The notes under the pieces were generated by a model, which worked only from the letters and a program-made list of their open reading frames with translations, did no database searches and was not told the DNA's origin. Both the position numbers and the translations under genes were made by a program. A DNA stretch of 64,000 nt. Source: Acinetobacter sp. XH1741. Its GTDB lineage: Bacteria > Pseudomonadota > Gammaproteobacteria > Pseudomonadales > Moraxellaceae. Numbering within the stretch: the stretch's first letter is position 1; every line of letters begins with the position of its first letter. Below, piece by piece: positions 47,438 through 59,608 of this stretch. The stretch spans positions 1,612,001 to 1,676,000 of the forward strand of contig NZ_CP157428.1 in NCBI RefSeq assembly GCF_041021895.1, given 5' to 3'.

Positions 47438-48121
47438 TTACCAAGCAATAGCCCAGTAAGTCTGAAACATAGAAGCAGACCATTGTCCTTTAATTAAAGC
47501 ATTTTTAAAGGCAGGTCTGTTTTCTATTTGGGTCAAATAACGCTGTATATGTTTAAACTGGCTGTAGTTTTGTGTGCAAGCCAATAATGGAAACCACATC
47601 AAAATATCAGCAGTAGTAAATTGATCTCCGACAAACCATAAGTGATGCTCTAAATGTTTATCAATCATGCTCATGTGTTGTTGTAATAGTTGATTGAGAT
47701 AACCTTGATCAAATCCATATTTTAAAAGCTTGGGAATAAAACGGACTGGAAAAGGCGTACGCTGTGCAATTTGGTGAAAGATTTGTTTGAGTACTAGATC
47801 GGGAATGAATGTTGCCTCGCAATAATTTTTCCAATAATAGAAATCTTGAAGTTGTTGGCTTAATAAATTGTTCTGTCCCAACTGAGGATGTAAATGAGAT
47901 AAATAATCTAAGATTGCTGAGGTTTCAGCCAAAATTGAAGTTTGCCCTTGTTCAATAATTTCAAGAGTTGGAAATTTTGATAATTGATGTGGTGAGTTAT
48001 TATTTTTGTCTTCATCTGAATGGTATTTAGTCATTAGCTCATAGTTGAGTCCTAATTCTTCTAAAAACCAAATAATGCGTTGCGAGCGTGAATTTTGTAA
48101 GTGAAATAATCGAATTTGCAT
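47438..48121 (-). CDS. Glutathione S-transferase family protein
   Basis: 227 residues. A thioredoxin-fold N-terminal domain (MQIRLFHLQNSRSQRIIWFLEELGL, then FPTLEI and the glutathione-contact ILAETSAILDYLSH) is followed by an all-helical C-terminal domain with LWFVGDQFTTADILMWFPL. Likely a cytoplasmic detoxification or redox enzyme; class not assigned. Confidence 0.88.
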   Translation of the reverse strand: MQIRLFHLQNSRSQRIIWFLEELGLNYELMTKYHSDEDKNNNSPHQLSKFPTLEIIEQGQTSILAETSAILDYLSHLHPQLGQNNLLSQQLQDFYYWKNYCEATFIPDLVLKQIFHQIAQRTPFPVRFIPKLLKYGFDQGYLNQLLQQHMSMIDKHLEHHLWFVGDQFTTADILMWFPLLACTQNYSQFKHIQRYLTQIENRPAFKNALIKGQWSASMFQTYWAIAW

Positions 48122-48463
48122 GTCATGTTCAAATTATAGTTCTGATCTATTTTTAGTATAATGTGGAATATAACTCAAACATAATAAAATATTGATAAAT
48201 CATAAATTTATAATTTTTTGAAGAGGTTTAATATAGAAATTACCGCTGGTAAAGTTATGGGTCTTAAAACCAGTTAGACCTTGATCCCCCAAGTTGCTAA
48301 CATACGTTACACTACTAGCTCAAATATGTACAATTATGTTTTGGGTTACCATATTAGCCTACTGAAAGAATAAAATCCTTTCACAGCAGGTAGCATAACT
48401 AGTCGTTTTTAATTGTATTTTTGAAAATCAAAATAGTTTTTATATTTATTTAGGGGAAATTCG
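48122..48463. other. Intergenic region, no gene seen
   Basis: About 340 AT-rich bases between a GST gene and the DUF2726 gene. There are two short inverted repeats (GGTCT...AGACC near 48260-48280, TGAAAG...CTTTCA near 48363-48382). I see no coding region, tRNA or recognised RNA. The second repeat could be part of a leader hairpin of the DUF2726 gene. Confidence 0.4.
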
Positions 48464-49057
48464 ATGTTTGCGATTGTTGGCATATTTTTAATAGCCATGA
48501 TGATATTGGCAATTTTAAGTGTTTTAAAAAAAGGGGAAAGCAAAAATAGAAATGCAAAACGTAACCCAATCAAGGGAAAGCGTATCATTACTATGAATGA
48601 ACAACCTACTTTTATGAAGCTAAGAGAAGCTTTGCCTGAACATATTATTTTGGTACAAGTTGCTTTTAGTGCTTTTATGACAGCACAAGGATACGCGACA
48701 CGTAATTTATTTAATCGCAAAATTGCTGATTTTGTTGTGTTAGATAAAGCATTTAATATAGTTGCTATTGTTGAACTAGATGATTCGAGCCATAAAGGAA
48801 AAGAAAAGTTTGATGCTGAGCGAGATGCTTTAATTCAAGAAGCAGGTTTTAAAGTTATACGTTATAAAAGAACCCCAGAGTTAGCACAAATATATGTTGA
48901 TTTCAATATTGCATCAAGTTCATTGACCCAAGTTTCAATAGAACCAAATGTAACTGTGACAAGAACAAAGTTTGTCGCTGATACAATAATTATTGAGAGA
49001 GATGATCCAACATTACAACCCACTCAACATATTGATGAAGTAAAGCTGAAGTCTTAA
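48464..49057 (+). CDS. Membrane-anchored DUF2726 protein
   Basis: 197 residues with ribosome site AGGGGAAA. One N-terminal transmembrane helix (FAIVGIFLIAMMILAILSVL) is followed by a basic linker and a DUF2726 domain (about 45-150). Within it are RKIADFVVLDK, VAIVELDDSSHKGKEKFDAERDALI and GFKVIRYKR. The spaced Asp and Glu..Asp, followed by a conserved Lys/His stretch, recall restriction-endonuclease-like folds, but activity is not established for the family. It is probably cytoplasmic on an inner-membrane anchor. Confidence 0.8.
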   Translation: MFAIVGIFLIAMMILAILSVLKKGESKNRNAKRNPIKGKRIITMNEQPTFMKLREALPEHIILVQVAFSAFMTAQGYATRNLFNRKIADFVVLDKAFNIVAIVELDDSSHKGKEKFDAERDALIQEAGFKVIRYKRTPELAQIYVDFNIASSSLTQVSIEPNVTVTRTKFVADTIIIERDDPTLQPTQHIDEVKLKS

Positions 49058-49143
49058 ATTTTGACAATAAGAAATTTATCTCATGGATGAAATTTGAAGT
49101 GAGATAAAATAATTTGAAGCGATGATTCTTTATAAAAAGAATA

Positions 49144-49219
49144 TGGCGTCCCTACGGGGATTCGAACCCCGGTTACCGCCGTGAAAGGGCGATGTCCTAG
49201 GCCTCTAGACGATAGGGAC
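49144..49219 (-). tRNA. tRNA-Glu (TTC)
   Basis: A 76-base cloverleaf on the minus strand starts GTCCCTATCGTCTAGAGG, with anticodon TTC in CCCTTTCACGG, T-arm GGTTCGAATCC and encoded CCA. The acceptor stem GTCCCTA pairs with TAGGGAC. Confidence 0.97.
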
Positions 49220-49237
49220 GTTGAGGATGGCGGTATC

Positions 49238-49900
49238 TTAAGAAGCCGCCACCAAACTGTCAAGGAGGTAAGGAGACAGTTTGTTCAAAATATAGCAAAA
49301 CAGTTCAGCAGTCTTCTGAGTATCGTATAAAGCAGAGTGTGCTTCTTTACCATCGAACTCAATTCCAGCTTGAATACATGCTTTTGCAAGCACAGTTTGA
49401 CCGAACATAACCGCACTTAACGTAACGGTATCCATGACTGAAAAACTATGGAACGGGTTTTGGTTTTTTGTAGCTGAGCGAGCAATGGCTGCTTGTAAAA
49501 AACCAAGGTCAAAATGTGCGTTGTGACCTACGAGTACCGCATGAGTACAATGTTGCTGTTTACGGACTTCATTGACAGATTTAAAAATGCGACGTAACGC
49601 AGTACGTTCATCTTCAGCCATAGCAACACGCATTGGGTTGAATGGATCAATTCCAATAAAGTCGAGCGAACGGCGGTCAAGGTTAGCCCCTTCAAAAGGG
49701 TTAATGTGTGCATGAAATGCAGGACCAGGGACAAATTGCCCCTGAGCATCATACACAATTGGAATGCACGCGATTTCTAGCAATGCATCTGTCTGGGCAT
49801 TAAAACCTGCCGTTTCAACGTCAACAACAACAGGTAAGAAGCCACGAAAACGTTGGCCAATGACCGGGACAGAGGTTTCTTGTGTCACACTTTTCTCCAT
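49238..49900 (-). CDS. rnt: Ribonuclease T
   Basis: A 220-residue DEDDh 3'-5' exonuclease that trims the 3' ends of tRNA and other stable RNAs. Catalytic motifs are [20 protein letters not shown] (Asp, Glu), [13 protein letters not shown] (Asp) and [14 protein letters not shown] (His, Asp). The start lies inside the 3' end of pyrC (16-base overlap), so the genes are coupled. tRNA-Glu follows on the same strand. Confidence 0.96.
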   Translation of the reverse strand: MEKSVTQETSVPVIGQRFRGFLPVVVDVETAGFNAQTDALLEIACIPIVYDAQGQFVPGPAFHAHINPFEGANLDRRSLDFIGIDPFNPMRVAMAEDERTALRRIFKSVNEVRKQQHCTHAVLVGHNAHFDLGFLQAAIARSATKNQNPFHSFSVMDTVTLSAVMFGQTVLAKACIQAGIEFDGKEAHSALYDTQKTAELFCYILNKLSPYLLDSLVAAS

Positions 49901-50919
49901 TGCAGCGTTTTCCCGGCATGCAGCGGGATGATTTTTTGATCATCTAAATAATCAAAAGATTCTGGAACGAGGTTATCTTCTTTGACCAAAGTAATGGTAG
50001 AAGTATTACGAGGTAAGCCGTAGAAGTCAGCACCAAAGTGGCTTGCAAAACCTTCTAGGCGTTCTAATTTACCAACTTGGTCAAACGCTTGTGCATAAAG
50101 CTCAATTGCATTAGGTGCACTATAGCAGCCTGCACAGCCACAAGCATTCTCTTTTGCATTTTGTGCATGAGGTGCACTATCTGTACCTAAGAAAAACTTA
50201 GGATTACCGCTTGTCGCCACTTCAAGCAAAGTCGTTTGATGTGTTTGACGTTTTAAAATTGGTAAACAGTAGAAGTGCGGTCTAATCCCACCGACCAACA
50301 TATCATTACGGTTAAATAATAAATGTTGAGGTGTGATCGTTGCAGCGACATTACGATCTTGTTCTAAAACAAAGTGTGCAGCATCACTGGTCGTGATGTG
50401 CTCAAGCACTACTTTAAGTTTTGGGAACTGTTTCAGTAATGGTGATAATACCTCATCTAGGAAGCGTTTTTCACGATCAAAAATATCTACATGATTGTGA
50501 GTGACTTCACCATGAAGCAATAACGGCACTTGATGCTCTTCTAATTGCTCAATAACTGCATAAACTTTGCGAATATCACTCACACCATTGTCAGAGTTTG
50601 TAGTCGCACCAGCGGGATAAAGTTTAATTGCATTTACATATTGTGATTCTTTAATTTTACGAACTTCATCTGGTGAAGTGTGGTCCGTAAAATAAAGCAC
50701 CATACGAGGGTCAAAATTATTGCCTTCTGGAACATGGGCAAGAATACGTTCGCGATACGCTAAAGCTTCTTCCACAGTTTTTACAGGAGGTACAAGGTTT
50801 GGCATACAGATCGCGCGTGCGAATTGTTTAGCCAAATCTGGAACAGTACGTTTTAATGCTAAACCATCACGTAAATGTGCATGCCAATCATCTGGCTGGA
50901 GCAGGGTAATAGAGTTCAA
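49885..50919 (-). CDS. pyrC: Dihydroorotase (class II PyrC)
   Basis: 344 residues. It catalyses reversible cyclisation of N-carbamoyl-aspartate to dihydroorotate in pyrimidine synthesis. The zinc ligands are visible: [10 protein letters not shown] (HxH), carboxylated Lys in [30 protein letters not shown] and catalytic Asp in GTDSAPHAQ. The start appears to be TTG (50919): a stop codon lies three codons upstream and every ATG further in would delete HxH. No strong ribosome site is visible, which suggests modest translation. Confidence 0.95.
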   Translation of the reverse strand: MNSITLLQPDDWHAHLRDGLALKRTVPDLAKQFARAICMPNLVPPVKTVEEALAYRERILAHVPEGNNFDPRMVLYFTDHTSPDEVRKIKESQYVNAIKLYPAGATTNSDNGVSDIRKVYAVIEQLEEHQVPLLLHGEVTHNHVDIFDREKRFLDEVLSPLLKQFPKLKVVLEHITTSDAAHFVLEQDRNVAATITPQHLLFNRNDMLVGGIRPHFYCLPILKRQTHQTTLLEVATSGNPKFFLGTDSAPHAQNAKENACGCAGCYSAPNAIELYAQAFDQVGKLERLEGFASHFGADFYGLPRNTSTITLVKEDNLVPESFDYLDDQKIIPLHAGKTLQWRKV

Positions 50920-51068
50920 GGCAGTTCAAACTTCGAAATAAAACAAATGATAATCGATAAAGTGTGAAAATGGTAACGAGAATTACGGACAAATGGCAAA
51001 ATAAAGCACAGGGAGCTTTAAAAAATAATGTTATATTTTGTTAACGCAAGATATGTAGGAACCGAGTA

Positions 51069-52331
51069 GTGGTCAATAGGGGAAATGTACATCAATTACT
51101 CAAATCAAAAGAAGAAATTGAATATTTGGTCACGCTACATACCCATCGTTACGCCAATACGGCTTTGCCAAAGCAACTTGAAAAAAAGTTCTGGTGTTTG
51201 AATCTTGATCGGACTCGGCAGAATATTTCGAAGTTTTTAGCAAGTGGCATACTCACTTATTTAATTTTTATTTTACTTGTTCTTCCAACCGACTATTTAG
51301 TGATAGGTGAGCCTTATATTACTTTGGACTTTGTTCATTGTTTGCTTAGCGCCATGAATATTGCTTTTGCGCTATTACTTTTTTGGATTTTTGCTAGATT
51401 CAAAAAGCTTTCTGAGCATTTTTATCTGGCTGCATGTGGCATTGTCTTTTTATCAATTATTACGAGTGCCATGCTCTTACTGAGTGTTGCAAATATGGCA
51501 CTTAAAAATCAGTCGATGTTGCTTCTTTCATTTTTATATATGCTTGGGTTTATCTTAAGCGGTATTAAGCCGTTGCATATGGCATATGTCGGCTTATCAG
51601 CGGCAATCTTGGTTTTTGTTTTACTTATTTTTTTAAACGTAGACTGTGATTATATTGCGCTAGGGCGTGCCTTATTTGGTAGTTGTATTTTAGGTTTTTC
51701 AATTAGCAGTATGCTTATTTCAAGGGAAAGAAGTCTTTTTCTAAATAACCAGCTTGCTGAAATTAATGAGCAGATTTTACGGATTGAAGCATCAGAGTTA
51801 CTGCATTTGAGCCAACAAGATGCGCTTACTCAAATTTCCAATCGTCGTACTTTTGATGAAATGTTTGATTTTTTCTACTATCGAGCCAATCAAGAGAAAC
51901 GCCCTTTAGCCGTTTTATTTATTGATATCGATTTTTTTAAAAACTATAACGATTTTTATGGGCATCAGATGGGGGATAAAGTCATCTCTAGCATTGCCTC
52001 AGCAATTAAAAACTCAATTCGGCATGTTGACTTTGTTGCGCGATACGGTGGTGAAGAGTTTGTCGTGCTATTACCTGAAACACCTGCACAAGGTGCATAT
52101 TCAGTAGCGGCCAATATTTATAAAGCCATTGAAAGACAGGCCATTCCTCATGCTGCTTCGTTAGTATCGAAGTATGTCACGATCAGTTTAGGGTTTACCG
52201 TATATACGGGCGGGTTAAAGTTGGGGCAAGATAAATTAATTCATGCCGCAGATCAGGCTTTGTATCGAGCAAAGCAACTGGGACGTAATCAAATTTATTA
52301 TCAGCCTTTACAAGTTGCTGAAATTGCCTAA
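51069..52331 (+). CDS. Membrane-bound diguanylate cyclase (GGDEF)
   Basis: 420 residues starting at GTG (51069), preceded by AGGA; a nearby ATG is out of frame. Six hydrophobic helices (about 50-220) form an N-terminal membrane sensor, followed by a short coiled linker and a GGDEF domain (about 255-415). The active site is GGEEF in VARYGGEEFVVLLPE, and the product-inhibition I-site RHVD lies five residues before it. Both point to a functional, feedback-controlled enzyme making cyclic di-GMP. The signal sensed is unknown. Confidence 0.92.
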   Translation: MVNRGNVHQLLKSKEEIEYLVTLHTHRYANTALPKQLEKKFWCLNLDRTRQNISKFLASGILTYLIFILLVLPTDYLVIGEPYITLDFVHCLLSAMNIAFALLLFWIFARFKKLSEHFYLAACGIVFLSIITSAMLLLSVANMALKNQSMLLLSFLYMLGFILSGIKPLHMAYVGLSAAILVFVLLIFLNVDCDYIALGRALFGSCILGFSISSMLISRERSLFLNNQLAEINEQILRIEASELLHLSQQDALTQISNRRTFDEMFDFFYYRANQEKRPLAVLFIDIDFFKNYNDFYGHQMGDKVISSIASAIKNSIRHVDFVARYGGEEFVVLLPETPAQGAYSVAANIYKAIERQAIPHAASLVSKYVTISLGFTVYTGGLKLGQDKLIHAADQALYRAKQLGRNQIYYQPLQVAEIA

Positions 52332-52346
52332 CTTAACTTTAAATAT

Positions 52347-52378
52347 AAAAAAGGCCACCTCACTAGGTGGCCTTTTTT
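52347..52378. terminator. Bidirectional terminator between GGDEF gene and argG
   Basis: A 14-bp perfect stem (52347-52360 with 52365-52378), loop CACT, with A6 and T6 ends, between convergent genes. Confidence 0.95.
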
Positions 52379-52393
52379 GACGTCATAAGAGAA

Positions 52394-56141
<3,748 letters not shown>

Positions 56142-56226
56142 AATTGATGAAACAATATGCACTTGAACACAAAGCGATGATATTTTTCTTGAATAAAATG
56201 AATAAGCTTTGTATTCTTACGCACAT

Positions 56227-56316
56227 GGAAGCGTGGCAGAGCGGTTTAATGCACCGGTCTTGAAAACCGACGAGGGTGTGAGTCCTCCGTGAGTTCGAAT
56301 CTCACCGCTTCCGCCA
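56227..56316 (+). tRNA. tRNA-Ser (TGA)
   Basis: 90 bases including encoded CCA. The acceptor GGAAGCG pairs with CGCTTCC, the anticodon TGA sits in GGTCTTGAAAACC, a long variable arm (GAGGGTGTGAGTCCTC) is present, and the T-arm has GTTCGAATC. Confidence 0.97.
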
Positions 56317-56324
56317 AATATTTA

Positions 56325-56354
56325 AATAAGCCCTTGTTTTTACAAGGGCTTATT
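56325..56354 (+). terminator. Terminator after tRNA-Ser
   Basis: A 13-bp perfect stem (56325-56337 with 56342-56354), loop TTTT, then four more T. Confidence 0.92.
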
Positions 56355-56511
56355 TTTTACCTATGCGTTTACCCCTCATCATATTCCACACAAAAATTTG
56401 GGTTGAATTACATGGGATAGGACTAGAAAAGAATAAATGGGAAATCGCTAACGGTTAGTTGAGTCGTTGAACAGCCACAAAATAATTTACAGGCCCAGTT
56501 GGCATTTTATG

Positions 56512-57927
56512 TCAACCTACTATGGTTTTAGGCTCAAGATATGCGTTAATGCCCCAACGACCATTTTCCCGACCTAATCCAGAAAACTTGAAACCTCCAA
56601 ATGGTGCATGAGGTTCATTGGTTAGTGTATTGATCAGCACACGTCCTGCATTAATTTGTTGAGCAATTGCTTCACAACGAGCTATATCTGTTCCCAAGAC
56701 CAATGCACTTAGACCATAGTTTGTATCATTGGCAATGCTAATAGCCTCTTGATCATTGTTATAAGGAATAATCGTTAGTACTGGACCAAAGATTTCCTCT
56801 CGAGCAATTCGCATTTGATTGTTGGCTTGGGTAAAGACTGTGGGTTTGACAAACCAACCTGCTTGAAATCCATCTGGTCTACCTTCGCCTCCAGTAAGTA
56901 GTACAGCACCTTCCTCTTGTCCCAGACGGATATAATTTTGTACCCGTAGCCATTGTTTCTCACTAACCATAGGCCCAATGTCTGTATCAGCCAGATATGG
57001 GTTTCCAGATTTAAGTTTTATGACAGCTTGTTTGGTGATTTGTTCGAATTCGCTCAGACGTGATCGAGGGACTAGAATACGAGTACCAGCGATACAGGCT
57101 TGACCACTATTAGCAAATCCAGCTTGTAATACTAGTGGTATAATCGTATTAAAATTTGCATCATCTAATACTATTGTAGGTGACTTACCTCCTAGTTCTA
57201 AGGTAATACGTTTCATCGTAGCAGCGCCTGCGGTCACTAAATGTTGTCCAACCAAAGTTGAGCCAGTGAAAGAGATTTTTGCGATATCTGGATGTTTAGA
57301 GATTTCTTCTCCAACAATCTCTCCGCGCCCATTTACGATATTAAAAACGCCGGGTGGGAGGACGGCTTTGTGTAAAGCTTTAATTATCACTTGTGTCTGT
57401 AATGCACTCATTTCACTTGGTTTTATGACTGTTGTGCACCCAGCTGCTAATGCAGTGGCTAATTTATTGCAAATAAAGCCTGCATTGCTATTCCATGGGG
57501 TGATCAAGCCTGCTACGCCTACAGGTGTATAGACTACTTTGGCATGACCAAGTTTTTCTTCAAAGATAAATTCCTTTAAGGAACTAATGGTTTGTGCAAT
57601 TGCATCAGCTGGGTAGGTTGCCATCCAACGACCTTTAACTGATGGAGCGCCATATTCTAAAAGAATGGCTTCCATGAGCTCATCTTCACATGCAACAATA
57701 GCTTGATGCATTCGTTCCAGTACCGCAATGCGTTCTTCACGGGTAGTGCGTGACCAGGCCGGAAATGCCAACTTTGCAGCAGAAATTGCAAGTTGTACAT
57801 CCTGTTCGTTGCCTAGTCTTACTTGACCAAAAACCTCTTCGGTACTTGGATTATGAAGGTTAGCCCATTCTTGCCCAAATGGAGTCACAAACTCGCCATT
57901 GATATAGATTTGTTCAATACGGGTCAT
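56512..57927 (-). CDS. NAD(P)-dependent aldehyde dehydrogenase
   Basis: 471 residues. It oxidises aldehydes to acids. PWNSNAGFICNKLATALAAG binds the cofactor, the general base Glu is in TLELGGKSPTIVL, the catalytic Cys in GFANSGQACIAGTRI, and the C-terminal REEIFGPVLTIIPY and PFGGFKFSGLGRENG are conserved. Substrate is not evident. It is divergent from a LysR gene that probably controls it (105 bases between), in an accessory-looking stretch after tRNA-Ser. Confidence 0.92.
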   Translation of the reverse strand: MTRIEQIYINGEFVTPFGQEWANLHNPSTEEVFGQVRLGNEQDVQLAISAAKLAFPAWSRTTREERIAVLERMHQAIVACEDELMEAILLEYGAPSVKGRWMATYPADAIAQTISSLKEFIFEEKLGHAKVVYTPVGVAGLITPWNSNAGFICNKLATALAAGCTTVIKPSEMSALQTQVIIKALHKAVLPPGVFNIVNGRGEIVGEEISKHPDIAKISFTGSTLVGQHLVTAGAATMKRITLELGGKSPTIVLDDANFNTIIPLVLQAGFANSGQACIAGTRILVPRSRLSEFEQITKQAVIKLKSGNPYLADTDIGPMVSEKQWLRVQNYIRLGQEEGAVLLTGGEGRPDGFQAGWFVKPTVFTQANNQMRIAREEIFGPVLTIIPYNNDQEAISIANDTNYGLSALVLGTDIARCEAIAQQINAGRVLINTLTNEPHAPFGGFKFSGLGRENGRWGINAYLEPKTIVG

Positions 57928-57971
57928 GTTGATTATCCTATTAGATATGTCATGTATTTAGTCTAGTCATG

Positions 57972-58005
57972 ATTCATTATTCTGATAAGCTAGTTTTTAA
58001 TGAAT
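57972..58005. promoter_or_regulatory. Inverted repeat between ALDH and LysR genes
   Basis: ATTCATTA (57972-57979) and TAATGAAT (57998-58005) form a perfect eight-base dyad with 18-base spacer in the divergent promoter region. A plausible LysR-type binding site controlling both genes. Confidence 0.5.
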
Positions 58006-58032
58006 GAGTCATCCTTAAATTCAGGATAATCT

Positions 58033-58923
58033 ATGCATAAAACAGGAATGACTGAACTGGAAGTGATTTTGGCTGTCGCACGTCGTAATAGCTTTCGTGG
58101 AGCAGCGCAAGAGTTAGGCATGTCTACTACTGCTGTAAGTAGCGCAGTTGCTGGGCTTGAAGCACGTCTTAAAGTACGGCTTTTTAATCGTACAACGCGG
58201 AGTGTGGCACTTACTGATACTGGGCTTCGTTATATAGAGCGTATTGCGCCAGCACTTATTGAGATTCAAAGAGCAGGTGAGGAAGCGAGCACAGGTTCTG
58301 AAATACCCAGTGGTACATTGCGTATTAATGCACCGCAAGGTGTTGCTACATTTCTGTTAGCACCATTGTTCAATCGATATGCGCAACGCTATCCTGAAAT
58401 GTGTATTGATATTACAAGTGATTCTCGTTCGGTAGATATCGTAGCTAGTGGTTTTGATGCAGGTATTCGTTTAGCTGAGTTTGTACCGCAAGATATGATT
58501 GCTGTGGCTTTGACACCCGACATTCGTATGCTAATCGTGGCAACACCTGAATACTGGGTGAACAACACTAAGCCGAGACACCCTCGAGATCTGCTTCAGC
58601 ATCAGAGTATCGGTATGCGTATGTCACATGGTGGTATTTACCACTGGGAACTAGAGAAAAAAGGGCAGAAGTTACGAATGGATCTTCCGGTTCGTTTCAC
58701 ACTTAATGAACTGACAGCAATTAAGCAAGCTGTAATGTTGGGATTAGGGGTTGGTTTTCTGCCTGAGTGGTTGATTGAGGAAGAGTTAAAGGCAGGTAAG
58801 CTCATACCTGTATTGATTTCGTGGTGTCCCTCATTTGGTGGTTTAAGATTATATTATTCTGGACATCGTTTCATACCAGCTCGGTTAAGAGCATTGATTG
58901 ATATGATACATGAATTGAATTAG
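58033..58923 (+). CDS. LysR-family transcriptional regulator
   Basis: 296 residues from the ATG at 58033 with AGGA six bases upstream. The N-terminal helix-turn-helix (ARRNSFRGAAQELGMSTTAVS) is followed by the linker helix and the periplasmic-binding-like effector domain (about 90-290) with GTLRINAPQGVATFLLAP. The sequence type (LFNRTTRSVALTDTG) is the CrgA/AaeR-like subgroup. Likely regulator of the divergent aldehyde dehydrogenase and perhaps the monooxygenase downstream. Confidence 0.9.
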   Translation: MHKTGMTELEVILAVARRNSFRGAAQELGMSTTAVSSAVAGLEARLKVRLFNRTTRSVALTDTGLRYIERIAPALIEIQRAGEEASTGSEIPSGTLRINAPQGVATFLLAPLFNRYAQRYPEMCIDITSDSRSVDIVASGFDAGIRLAEFVPQDMIAVALTPDIRMLIVATPEYWVNNTKPRHPRDLLQHQSIGMRMSHGGIYHWELEKKGQKLRMDLPVRFTLNELTAIKQAVMLGLGVGFLPEWLIEEELKAGKLIPVLISWCPSFGGLRLYYSGHRFIPARLRALIDMIHELN

Positions 58924-59608
58924 AGGCTAGACAGTTTATTGTTGTATGCAGATCTGATGGAGCACGTGTCGCATATAGGAGGGCAGATCAAGCAGGTTGT
59001 ACCTAAAGGGAAGTTTGAAGTGTGCTCAGTCGGATTGAATGGATTTGCTCGCCAAACAAGCCATTCTTTTTTTCAGATAAGCCCCAAGTAAGTAATATAA
59101 ACATTATCTCGATAATAATTTATAATTTTTATATCACTAAAATTAGTATTATAAATAACTGTTTTACCATTTTTGAGTGGTATTTTTTAATTTTAATTAA
59201 TGATTTTGTGATTTTATAGCCAATCGTATTGATATGCATTTAAAATCTTTATAAATTCAATCTCTTTGCTATCCTCTGCTATAGAGACTCGGTGGATTTA
59301 TTGTTTTGGGTAATAGATATAATTTGCATAGATTTGCCAATGCAATCAATAAATCTCAAGTGTTATATTTATTTTAAACTCTAGATCATCTAGTTATTTT
59401 AGCTTTACCTTGTTTATTAAAATTTTGAACTTTAGAAGACATTAAAATCTACTTTATAGGCTTATTTAATAATTAATGCTGTGAAGGATTTAACTAAAGT
59501 TGGTCTAAATGAGTTTTAAGAAACAATATTAAACCTACAATGGTTATTTTCTTTAAATATATGCAATAGCCATTTAGTTACCAAGAATATGTAAGTAATA
59601 GGATAAAA
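58924..59608. other. AT-rich intergenic region, no convincing gene
   Basis: About 685 bases. A 65-codon open frame (59022-59219) has a GTG start, no ribosome site and an AT-driven Ile/Asn/Phe-rich composition, so it is not called. No tRNA, insertion-sequence end or terminator is recognised. The region resembles the worn DNA often found in accessory stretches. Confidence 0.5.

Noticed and set aside
59022..59219. 65-codon frame in the AT-rich gap
   Set aside because: GTG start without ribosome site and AT-driven composition; nothing recognisable.
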